Of a stretch of DNA of 64,000 bases, positions 27,500 through 34,522 are shown in pieces (within the stretch, counting starts at the first letter, position 1; each line of letters starts with the position of its first letter). Source of the stretch: Rhizobiaceae bacterium (GTDB taxonomy: Bacteria; Pseudomonadota; Alphaproteobacteria; Rhizobiales; Rhizobiaceae); contig JAEPOG010000003.1 of NCBI GenBank assembly GCA_017643025.1, forward strand, positions 248,001-312,000. The letters are read 5' to 3'. The notes below the pieces were generated by a model. It was not told the origin of the DNA. It worked only from the letters and a program-made list of their open reading frames with translations, and searched no databases. Made by a program: the position numbers and the translations under genes.

Positions 27500-27500
27500 T
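27453..27500 (+). repeat. attL (48-bp direct repeat in tRNA-Arg)
   Basis: This 48-bp block runs from the anticodon stem of tRNA-Arg to one base past CCA, and is identical to 39390-39437. The tRNA gene stays intact because the repeat supplies its 3' end. Confidence 0.95.
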
Positions 27501-27564
27501 TAACTCCCTGAAATCACACAGATATTCTCGCAGTAATGCTCACCGTCGAGCGCCCACTTTGAAC

Positions 27565-27583
27565 GGGGGCACATCGGGGGCAC
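27565..27583 (+). repeat. paired GGGGGCAC repeats, left end
   Basis: Two copies of GGGGGCAC (27565-27572 and 27576-27583) are 11 bp apart, one helical turn. The same pair with the same spacing lies at the right end near the integrase start. These are good candidates for integrase arm-binding sites. Confidence 0.55.
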
Positions 27584-27716
27584 GAGAATGTCGCCGCTGG
27601 TTGCGCGTTGACGCGCGTCGTCGCACACGGTTTCGATTGACGCACCAAAGGGTGGTGGCATAAATCTGGATTCGGCTTATCGGCAGCCACTACCCGCAAT
27701 TATGCGCGCCGATCTG

Positions 27717-27738
27717 AGACCTCGAGGTTTCGAGGTCT
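27717..27738. promoter_or_regulatory. perfect inverted repeat upstream of alpA
   Basis: AGACCTCGA and its complement TCGAGGTCT flank a 4-bp centre (GGTT), giving 9-bp arms. It lies 95 bp before the alpA start and could be an operator or a terminator for read-through from the tRNA gene. Confidence 0.55.
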
Positions 27739-27832
27739 GTTCACTTCCTGCTCCTGATGATCGGACGCAGAAGGCGCGCATTCGGGCAATCCTCTAGGTC
27801 TTAGGTCGGGCGCTCTTACTTGGAGTGCTCAC

Positions 27833-28030
27833 ATGTCGAAGAAGATTTTGCGCTTGGTCCCTGTGCTCGAGCGCACCGGCCTTTCGCGGCGAACCCTCTA
27901 TCAGGAGATGTCGGCCGGCCGCTTTCCGCGTCCCGTCCAGTTGACGGCGCGATCGGTCGGCTGGCCGGAAGATGATGTCGAGAAATGGATTCTCGAGCGC
28001 ATCGAGGCACGTGACGCGGCGATGGCCTAG
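27833..28030 (+). CDS. AlpA-family phage regulatory protein
   Basis: The 65-residue protein is a MerR/AlpA-type winged helix: LRLVPVLERTGLSRRTLYQEM is the recognition helix region, and the pattern GRFPRPVQL..RSVGWPEDDVEKWI is the AlpA signature. AlpA proteins activate or control excision and early genes of P4-like satellites and islands. The ATG follows CTTGGAGTGCTCAC. It is 15 bp before the replication gene and probably co-transcribed with it. Confidence 0.92.
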   Translation: MSKKILRLVPVLERTGLSRRTLYQEMSAGRFPRPVQLTARSVGWPEDDVEKWILERIEARDAAMA

Positions 28031-28045
28031 TCCAAGGGGGCTATC

Positions 28046-28930
28046 GTGCGACGACACAGGCCGCCCGGAGACGCGACGAGCGACTACAACGCCGCTCGCA
28101 ATGCGTTCCTTTCCTATTTGGATGCCCATCTGGGCATTAAACACCCAACCACCGTTCTAATCGCCAGGTTGATCACGGAGCATTTCAACCAGGATCACTT
28201 CAATGCGACGGGTGAACTGGACGCCTATCCCTCTGAGGCCAGGCTTTCGGCCAAGGCGCGCATCCGTGACCGCGCGGTGCGCAATCAAATCAGCTTGCTC
28301 AAGAAATTGGGAATCTTCGAGGTCCGGAAAGGTGGTGGTGGCGGTAACAATCACTACACCGCCAAGTTTCCAGACCGGAACTCCACTGCCGGTCAGACGA
28401 CTGCCGCAGAGCGGAAGCCCACTGCCGGTCAGACCGTTACTGGTGAAAGTCGCGAACAAGCTGACGCACGGGAGAACCAGGAACGGGACGCGACGGCTGA
28501 CCGGCAGCCCGCTGCCGATCAAGAAGCAAAAGCAGACCGGCAGTGGAGCGCACCCAGACCGGAAGTGGAGCGCATTCAGACCGGCAGTGAGCTTCCGGCT
28601 AAGTCTGACGACGATCTGAGTACCTCTGAGCGCGGCGGCGATAGCCCGCCGCCGCACAGCGTCGAGGCAGCTTCAACGTCTGTAGCACCCGAGGTCGAAC
28701 ACAACGATGACGAGTCTACGTGCGCGCCTGACGGCGCGTTGGACTCTTCATACCGACGCGGCGATCGCATCCCTCATCCAACCACCGCAGGTGTTGAATG
28801 TACGATCGCAGAGATCAACGGCGACAAACTGCGTCTGCTCGTGCTCGGCACTGGCGGGACGTTCGACGCCAAGCTCGATGGACGCGGCTACATCCATCCT
28901 CTTGAAGACGAGGATCAGTGCCCGTTCTGA
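28046..28930 (+). CDS. replication initiator-like winged-helix protein with iterons inside the gene
   Basis: The 294-residue protein starts at a GTG after AAGGGGGCTATC. Its N-terminal half (about 25-105) reads as a winged helix: a KARIRDRAVRNQISLLKKLG helix and a wing EVRKGGGGGNNHYTAKF, as in phage O-type replication initiators. The middle (110-200) is a low-complexity, Glu/Gln/Arg-rich linker whose DNA holds seven copies of a 13-bp motif. A short C-terminal domain (about 230-294) follows. I infer replication initiation from this layout, which mirrors lambda gene O; a simple regulator is the alternative. Confidence 0.6.
   Translation: MRRHRPPGDATSDYNAARNAFLSYLDAHLGIKHPTTVLIARLITEHFNQDHFNATGELDAYPSEARLSAKARIRDRAVRNQISLLKKLGIFEVRKGGGGGNNHYTAKFPDRNSTAGQTTAAERKPTAGQTVTGESREQADARENQERDATADRQPAADQEAKADRQWSAPRPEVERIQTGSELPAKSDDDLSTSERGGDSPPPHSVEAASTSVAPEVEHNDDESTCAPDGALDSSYRRGDRIPHPTTAGVECTIAEINGDKLRLLVLGTGGTFDAKLDGRGYIHPLEDEDQCPF
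28371..28589. repeat. iteron cluster, candidate replication origin
   Basis: Seven copies of a CAGACCGGCAGTG-like motif lie inside the initiator gene. Plus orientation: 28371 (variant), 28497, 28533, 28555 and 28577. Minus orientation: 28384-28396 and 28420-28432. The last three plus copies are exactly 22 bp apart, and two other intervals are 36 bp. Regular helical spacing in both orientations is the mark of initiator-binding iterons. Confidence 0.7.
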
Positions 28931-29059
28931 CCCCCCCCCAGGTGCAGGTTCTCCTCCCCCCACGCCCTCATCCGCGGGCGCGCCGCAGCGCACCTTTCGA
29001 GAGTTTTTCGGCAACCCAGAATCGCAACGCCGATTCCGGCAAAGTGGAGCAAAACCCAA

Positions 29060-29524
29060 ATGGCAAACCTGACAATCGTTTCGACCTCCGTGCTTGCCGC
29101 CGTGCTCACGCTGAGTACCAGGCGCGTGACGGAGCTGGTCGCTCTAGGCGTCATCGAACGCGTAGGACGCGGCGAATTTGACCTCGCACAATCCGTTCAA
29201 CGCTATGCCGACTGGCGGGCAGCACAGGCATCGGCGCGCCATCGGCCCAACGCCGCGACGCGGCTTCAAGATCGCAAGGCTGCACTAATCGCGGTTAAGA
29301 TCGAACGAGAACAACGTGGGCTTATCCCGCTAGTGGATGCACTCGACGAGTTCGACCATGTTGTCGAATCAATGCTGTCTTCCTTCGAACGACTACCGCG
29401 GTTGGTTACCGACGATGCAGGGGAGCGCGCTCGCATCGAAGCGGTTTGCGAGGACACGCGAGCCCAACTTCGAAAGCAAATCGACGAAATTAGACACAGC
29501 CTTCAAAATGGAGCATGTCCATGA
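29060..29524 (+). CDS. Nu1-like terminase small subunit
   Basis: The 154-residue protein has an N-terminal winged helix-turn-helix (VSTSVLAAVLTLSTRRVTEL then GVIERVGRGEFDLAQSVQRY) followed by a long charged helix region. This matches Nu1/DUF1441 small terminase subunits, which bind the packaging site. No large terminase gene is nearby, so packaging would need a helper's motor. This is the expected arrangement for a satellite that redirects packaging. Confidence 0.75.
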   Translation: MANLTIVSTSVLAAVLTLSTRRVTELVALGVIERVGRGEFDLAQSVQRYADWRAAQASARHRPNAATRLQDRKAALIAVKIEREQRGLIPLVDALDEFDHVVESMLSSFERLPRLVTDDAGERARIEAVCEDTRAQLRKQIDEIRHSLQNGACP

Positions 29525-29772
29525 AGTTCAATTCCCGCCTCACGATGTCTCGCGCGTGTCAGATTCACATTCCCTCTGTCTTTGACGGTCCCGGCCTCTA
29601 TCGAACGAGAGCTGGCGAGATTGTTCGAATCGAAGCTTCTCCGGAGCTGACCCTGTACTACTCACGTCCGTGGGCCTGCCTTACACCAGTCGATCCACTT
29701 GGGCATGGTGTAGTCGGTTTCATGCCCATGTCCTCGCTTGATCGGCACTTATCTGTGCGAGTCACGCATTGA
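29521..29772 (+). CDS. small protein of unknown function
   Basis: The 83-residue product starts at the ATG overlapping the stop of the terminase gene (ATGA), seven bases after GGAG. It has no motif I recognise; the middle is rich in Pro, Tyr and Trp (LTLYYSRPWACLTPVDPLG). Coupling to the small terminase suggests a packaging or capsid role, but that is only position-based. The 100 bp after it hold no gene. Confidence 0.65.
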   Translation: MKFNSRLTMSRACQIHIPSVFDGPGLYRTRAGEIVRIEASPELTLYYSRPWACLTPVDPLGHGVVGFMPMSSLDRHLSVRVTH

Positions 29773-29872
29773 TTAGCACGAGCATTCGATTCAATTCGCG
29801 AAAGGGTGCATTATCGGCGGCAAACGAGACTCACCATCACGCGTCGATGCAGCGCCCTTTAGTCGGAGGGTA

Positions 29873-30502
29873 ATGATGCCGATAAGCTTCTTTGAAGCTC
29901 CTGCATTTTTGCAAATCGCACTTGGCGGAGGTTATTTAGGATACCTCGCCGCCTACTACGGAATTCGTGAGCACCATAAGCAGATTGATATTGCATTCCA
30001 CACGGTGTCGTTTGGCCTAGTTGCCATTGCGACATTCGTACTGCTTGCCCCTCACGCGCCTTTTGTTGCGGCAATTGCGGGATCAGCGGTTGCCAGCGTG
30101 GCTTCCGGAATCGTTTGGCGTCGCTACGGTGCCAATTGGGCGCGGGCGTTGTATCGCCACTCGCGCACTTCCTTTGCAGACGATGACCCTAGCGTCTTCG
30201 CCACCGTATTTCGCGAAACCGGATTTGACGTATCGCAAGCAAATGTCGTGCTCGACGACGGCACCGAACTCTTCTGCAACGACACAAGTCAGTTCAGCGA
30301 TGCACCTTTTCGCCCTATCATGCTGGGAATTGACGGATCAGTCGCCATTTATGCCACGAGCGTTTTTCGTCGCACGGGCAACGAGGTAGAAGAGATTGTC
30401 CAAGAAAACGTCAGGGGAGGTCCCAGTTGGGGCGACAACCTGACACTGATCCCCCCAAACAGGGTCCGGCAGGTCGACCTAAGGTACGTTAGGAAAGCCT
30501 AG
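29873..30502 (+). CDS. two-TM membrane protein with a cytoplasmic domain, cargo candidate
   Basis: The 209-residue product (ATG at 29873 or 29876, after CGGAGGGTA) has hydrophobic segments at about 9-27 and 43-85, then a soluble beta-rich domain (NVVLDDGTELFCNDTSQF; IMLGIDGSVAIYATSVF). The DNA is visibly richer in A/T than its neighbours. The gene meets a small Pro-rich gene tail to tail with a 4-bp overlap. I do not recognise the family; the position among packaging genes suggests cargo, such as immunity or defence. Confidence 0.75.
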   Translation: MMPISFFEAPAFLQIALGGGYLGYLAAYYGIREHHKQIDIAFHTVSFGLVAIATFVLLAPHAPFVAAIAGSAVASVASGIVWRRYGANWARALYRHSRTSFADDDPSVFATVFRETGFDVSQANVVLDDGTELFCNDTSQFSDAPFRPIMLGIDGSVAIYATSVFRRTGNEVEEIVQENVRGGPSWGDNLTLIPPNRVRQVDLRYVRKA

Positions 30503-30651
30503 CCTTTTTTGGGAGGAGGCGGACCTCCAGGGGCACTGGGTGCACTTGGACGATAAGTTGTTCCTGGCTTCCGCGCCGGAGGGACATAAGTTTTCTGCTC
30601 GTGATTAGGGGTACGAGACGGCGGGAGCGATCCACTCTTCTTGTCGACCAT
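30499..30651 (-). CDS. 50-residue proline-rich protein
   Basis: From the ATG at 30651, with TTTTGGAGATTCAGA in front, this frame encodes a 50-residue Pro/Lys-rich product ending GGPPPPKKG. No hydrophobic segment or fold is visible, so it is probably disordered. It overlaps the stop of the opposing membrane protein gene by 4 bp. The good ribosome binding site is the main support for its being real. Confidence 0.5.
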   Translation of the reverse strand: MVDKKSGSLPPSRTPNHEQKTYVPPARKPGTTYRPSAPSAPGGPPPPKKG

Positions 30652-30714
30652 TCTGAATCTCCAAAATAATCTCAAACATACATGATCTTGTCGCCGGCAT
30701 TTGTCGACCTTGCC

Positions 30715-33369
30715 TTACCACTCGTACACAGGTCTTCCGTCCATCGCTAGCTGCCGGGAGCGCATAAGCGTCTGGTTGAGCAGGTTGTTGAGTTTCGCCA
30801 TCACTTCGTCGGCGTTGGCGCCGTGAATGTGCACGGAGCCGATCAGCGGCCCGCCGCCGCCCGCCCGCGACATCGGCGTGATGAAGCCGTTCGCGCCGGG
30901 CGTGAAGATCTCCGGCTCGCCACCCTCGCCAACCAGGTAGGACAGGCCGCGACGGACAGGACCGCCGGCAGCGCGTCGGCCGTCGAGCGCATCACCGAGC
31001 GAGCCGTCCGACTGCGCGCGGATCAGGGCGCGTTCCGATGCCGTCTGCGCTTCGCGCGCCGACATCGTGGCGTGACCCGACACATTGACGCTGCCGTTGA
31101 TCGTAAGCGCGCTCTTGATCGAAGAAACGACCGACATGAGCTTCTGGAAGACTGACAGGAGACCGTCGACTAGGCTCTGCATGATCTTCTGGCCGGCACC
31201 GTACAGGTCGATATCGCCGATGGAGGTCAGCGCATTGACGATCTTCGCGGCCCACTCGCCCGCTTTGGCGCCTACGCCATCGAGATCGAAGTTGATTGTG
31301 TCCAGATACCCGGCAATGCGGCCGTAGGCATTGCTGATCCCGTCGAGCATGTTCTTCAGGCCCGACGCGATCGCATCACTGGCGCCAGGCGATAGGTGTT
31401 CCATGAACGAGCTGCCGAAGGCCACCGCGGCGTCGCCAAGTTCCTTGAGGGTGCGACCTGCCAACGAGCCGGCCGAGCCGATCATGTCGAACAGCGAGCC
31501 CATGGCGCCTATGAAAGACTGGACGACATCGTTCGCGAGGAACTTCTGCATGCCGTTGTAGACGCTGTTCAACGCCTCTGCCGTGCTCTTGCCCCATGCG
31601 ACGGACGCCTTCGCCCAGCGCATGTTGTAGCTGGACGACTGAAAGACCGCCGAACCGAACTCCTTCATCTTGTCGACAAAGGACGAGAACCTGGCGATGA
31701 TCGCCGGATCGAGATTGGCGACGAAGTTCCGGCCGAAGTTCTCGGCGAACTTTGAGATCGCGTCCCACTTCAGAATTGCGATGGTGCTCAGACCGGCGAC
31801 TACGAGCGCCAGCGGATTGACCATCAGACCGAGCGCCGCCGCAATGCCGGTGATCGCAAATCCGAGTGGTGCGAGGGCCGCCAACCCGATCACGGCATAG
31901 GTGCCGAACTTGAGCAGCTGGGGGTTGGCCTCGGCAATGTTGAGTGTGAGATCGCGCAGCCGCTCGACAAGACGGGTTGCACCCTCGAGCACGCCGCTCG
32001 ATGCAATCTTCTGGGCACCGATCACCAAGGCGGCAGAGAGCTGCGACCAGGCACCGACAATGCCCTGCATGCGGGTACGCTTGAGGGCGTCGGCAAAACC
32101 GGCCGAGTTCTCCTCGAGGTCGTCCACCCACTTCGACAAATCGTCGCCGAACAGCGCCAGCGTGCGGGCGCCCTGGCGAACGTCGAAGATCTTGAAGAAG
32201 TCCGACATCGCAATGCCGGCCTTCTGCATGTCGGCAATCAGGCGCTCCACGTCGAGCGATTCCCCGAAACCGAATAGCGTCTCGGTCACGGCATCGGAGA
32301 TCGACTGCGCCGACATGGTGGTCTTGTCGCCCACCGCATTCATGATGGCGCCGGTGATCAGCTTGACCTTCTCGCTGGATGCCAAGTCCATGCCGAGAAT
32401 CTTGTCGATGGCGCCTTCGGCCGGCCGCGCATCGAGACCCGCGAACGACATGGCCGTCGAGAAGTCGGCCGCCGTGATCTCTTTGGTCGCCTCGAGGTAG
32501 TCAGCCAGATCGATGTTGTAGCGGGCAAGTGACGCCTGCGCCATGTTGGTCGACCGCACCATGCGGGTGAGCATGGCGCGGATCGACACGCCAGCCTCAG
32601 ACGCCTTGATGCCGCGACGTGCCTGGATCAGGAACATCGCGGCCAACTGTTCGATCGACACGCCAAGGGCCGACGCTGACGGCGCGGCGTATTTGAACGC
32701 CTCGGTCATTTGCTCGACCGACGAATTCGTGCTCGTCGCCGCATAGGCAATTACGTCGGCGGCGCGCTTGGCCGACTCTTCCGCCTGTCTTTGCGTCGAC
32801 ATCGGCAGGCGCATTGCCGTCATGACGTTGGTCAATTTGTCGGCAGCTTCTTCAGTGTCGAAGTTGCCGGCGATCGCGAAATCCATCGAAGTCGGCAAGA
32901 TCGCCTGAACCTGTTCGTGCGAGAGACCGGCCTGCACAAGCTGGTTGTACGCCTTCATGATCTCGTCGGCCGTGCGCGGTGTCTGCTGGTTGATCTCGTT
33001 GACCAGTGCCACCACGGAATCGCGGAACTGCTGCCGGCTCATTTCGATGCCGGACGCGAGCGTGAAAGTATCGTTCTTGCCGAACCGTCGGCCTTCGATC
33101 TCGTTGAGCACGTCCTCCATGCTGTAGATCGTGCGTGCACCCTTGCCGATCGCCATGGCAAGGCCGGTGCTGGCGACCGATAGATTTGCCACATTGCGGC
33201 GAATGCCGTTCGCGGCGGTGTTGAGCACGGCGGCAGGGCCGGTCGCCATGCTGGTGAATGAACTGACGGCTGCGGTCACCCGCCCGAGTGATGCTGCAAT
33301 CCCTTTGGCGGGTGCAGATACCCCGTCGATAAGCTTGAGAATCAAACTTGCTTGATGGCTAGCGCCCAC
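30715..33369 (-). CDS. phage tail tape measure protein
   Basis: The 884-residue protein starts at a GTG and matches the TP901-type tape measure family: an N-terminal SLILKLIDGVSAPAKGI block, helical repeats with the QTPRTADEIMKAYNQLVQAGLSHEQVQAI and AADVIAYAATSTNSSVEQMTEAFKYAAP motifs (read in parts), a hydrophobic core region at about 490-545, and a C-terminal Gly-rich part (LSYLVGEGGEPEIFTPGANG). Such proteins set tail length in long-tailed phages. Here it is alone, on the strand opposite the capsid genes, with no other tail gene in the element. Confidence 0.92.
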   Translation of the reverse strand: MGASHQASLILKLIDGVSAPAKGIAASLGRVTAAVSSFTSMATGPAAVLNTAANGIRRNVANLSVASTGLAMAIGKGARTIYSMEDVLNEIEGRRFGKNDTFTLASGIEMSRQQFRDSVVALVNEINQQTPRTADEIMKAYNQLVQAGLSHEQVQAILPTSMDFAIAGNFDTEEAADKLTNVMTAMRLPMSTQRQAEESAKRAADVIAYAATSTNSSVEQMTEAFKYAAPSASALGVSIEQLAAMFLIQARRGIKASEAGVSIRAMLTRMVRSTNMAQASLARYNIDLADYLEATKEITAADFSTAMSFAGLDARPAEGAIDKILGMDLASSEKVKLITGAIMNAVGDKTTMSAQSISDAVTETLFGFGESLDVERLIADMQKAGIAMSDFFKIFDVRQGARTLALFGDDLSKWVDDLEENSAGFADALKRTRMQGIVGAWSQLSAALVIGAQKIASSGVLEGATRLVERLRDLTLNIAEANPQLLKFGTYAVIGLAALAPLGFAITGIAAALGLMVNPLALVVAGLSTIAILKWDAISKFAENFGRNFVANLDPAIIARFSSFVDKMKEFGSAVFQSSSYNMRWAKASVAWGKSTAEALNSVYNGMQKFLANDVVQSFIGAMGSLFDMIGSAGSLAGRTLKELGDAAVAFGSSFMEHLSPGASDAIASGLKNMLDGISNAYGRIAGYLDTINFDLDGVGAKAGEWAAKIVNALTSIGDIDLYGAGQKIMQSLVDGLLSVFQKLMSVVSSIKSALTINGSVNVSGHATMSAREAQTASERALIRAQSDGSLGDALDGRRAAGGPVRRGLSYLVGEGGEPEIFTPGANGFITPMSRAGGGGPLIGSVHIHGANADEVMAKLNNLLNQTLMRSRQLAMDGRPVYEW

Positions 33370-33424
33370 GGCCTTTGTCTCACAACCAGTTGAAATTCAT
33401 GACAACATAGCATGCCGTTGACAT

Positions 33425-33443
33425 CTCGCAAAACTTTTGCGAG
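33425..33443. promoter_or_regulatory. 19-bp palindrome in the tape measure/MerR divergent region
   Basis: CTCGCAAAACTTTTGCGAG is a perfect palindrome with 9-bp arms and a one-base centre. A TTGACA (33418-33423) precedes it on the plus strand. On the minus strand, TTGCGA and TATGTT 16 bp apart form a possible promoter for the tape measure gene. The most likely ligand is the adjacent MerR-like protein. Confidence 0.6.
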
Positions 33444-33480
33444 GTTTGCGCCGTTTGATGGGAAAGCGACCTTGCCTGAG

Positions 33481-33930
33481 ATGTACGGAAGCCGCGAAGT
33501 CGAGACGGGACTGGGTATCAAACCAGCGACCCTGCGCCACTACGCCGACCGTCTTCATGTTGCGCCACACGGACGCTCGGGGAAGGCGCGCCAGTGGACG
33601 TTCACAGACATTGTGCTCATCCTGATCGCTCAAAGCTTGGTCGATCGCCGAAACTTCGCAACGCCGATTGCCATCGAACTGGCACAGGCGATGGAACCGG
33701 CACTGGTTCCGTTGACGGTCGATGAGAACGCCAGTGCCTGGTTAGTAGCCTGGCCCGATTTGAGCCGGCCGGGACGCCACCATCACAAGCTGTGCTTCAA
33801 CGCGAAAGACGCGCTAGACGCGATGGACCCGAGCCTCTCGCCAATGGCCTTCGATGTTCGGCCCTGGGTTGAAGAGGCCGTTCGCCTTGGGTTCGCAGCG
33901 CGCGGTCATGGAAGTGAGCAAGATGACTGA
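33481..33930 (+). CDS. MerR-like DNA-binding protein
   Basis: The protein (149 residues from the ATG at 33481) has an N-terminal MerR-type helix-turn-helix: SREVETGLGIKPATLRHYAD and a wing GKARQWTFTDIVLILIAQSL. The rest is unique. The frame is open to an ATG at 33412, but the later start leaves the palindrome in non-coding DNA, which I prefer. It is translated into the first of three small paralogous genes (8-bp overlap). Confidence 0.8.
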   Translation: MYGSREVETGLGIKPATLRHYADRLHVAPHGRSGKARQWTFTDIVLILIAQSLVDRRNFATPIAIELAQAMEPALVPLTVDENASAWLVAWPDLSRPGRHHHKLCFNAKDALDAMDPSLSPMAFDVRPWVEEAVRLGFAARGHGSEQDD

Positions 33931-34126
33931 ATTGGTGCAGGGACTGCTAATCCATGGCGAGAAGGTGAAGTTCGCCACCGGGGATTACGTCTACGAGCTG
34001 GACCTGAGCCCCGACGAATTGCGCGGCTTTGCCGTGGCGATGGCGCTGCTTGCGGACAGGCTGGAAGGCCGGCAATCGCCGCCGATCGCCAGGTTCCTGG
34101 GTGACGAAATGGCTGGAAGCGCATGA
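33923..34126 (+). CDS. small paralogous protein 1 of 3
   Basis: This 67-residue product (ATG at 33923 overlapping the MerR stop, after GGAAGTGAGCAAG) shares a pattern with its two neighbours: a short beta hairpin (GLLIHGEKVKFATGDYVYELD) then LSPDELRGFAVAMALLADRL. The three genes are nearly the same size, overlap, and precede the capsid gene. Function is unknown. Confidence 0.7.
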   Translation: MTELVQGLLIHGEKVKFATGDYVYELDLSPDELRGFAVAMALLADRLEGRQSPPIARFLGDEMAGSA

Positions 34127-34329
34127 TCGGAAGAGGTCTCGCGGAAGGTCTGCACATTTCTCCTCGTGGACTGGTGGCGATCCTACCGCGTGGAACGTCA
34201 CAGGGCCTGTTCGAAATGTCGCCGGCCGAAATGGAAGCTCTGGGCCATTTGTTGCTCAAGCGGGCAAGGGAATTTCGCGCTGGGGAAATCGCGCCCGGAC
34301 ACGACGTGATGGTGGCGCTCGATGGCTGA
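34123..34329 (+). CDS. small paralogous protein 2 of 3
   Basis: This 68-residue product overlaps copy 1 by 4 bp (ATGA). It has the same pattern: LHISPRGLVAILPRG, then MSPAEMEALGHLLLKRAREF. It aligns best with copy 3. Confidence 0.72.
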   Translation: MIGRGLAEGLHISPRGLVAILPRGTSQGLFEMSPAEMEALGHLLLKRAREFRAGEIAPGHDVMVALDG

Positions 34330-34522
34330 AGTAAAGCCGCGCCCGCGCATTTTCCTGCTGAAGTCCGGTGGAATTGCGCTCGATTCCGAGGATGGCGAAA
34401 CCCGAATTGCGGTCAAGCTAATGCCGCGCGAAATGCGGCTTCTCGCGCGCCTCCTGGTGAAGAAGGCGACCGAAGTCGACGCTCTCCAACCACATCGCAT
34501 TGGGGCCGATGTCGATGCCTGA
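34322..34522 (+). CDS. small paralogous protein 3 of 3
   Basis: This 66-residue product overlaps copy 2 by 8 bp and runs into the start of the protease-capsid gene. It shows IFLLKSGGIALDSEDGET then LMPREMRLLARLLVKKATEV. The shared core across all three copies is a short strand pair followed by M/L-S/M-P-x-E and a helix of Leu and basic residues. Confidence 0.7.
   Translation: MAEVKPRPRIFLLKSGGIALDSEDGETRIAVKLMPREMRLLARLLVKKATEVDALQPHRIGADVDA

Larger units (their letters stand above)
27501..27832. other. non-coding left arm of the element
   Basis: These 332 bp between attL and alpA hold no credible gene. They contain the paired GGGGGCAC repeats (27565-27583), a 22-bp stem-loop (27717-27738) and several AGGTC repeats (27734, 27796 and 27804 areas) just before alpA. 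The region is probably integrase-binding and regulatory DNA. Confidence 0.6.
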
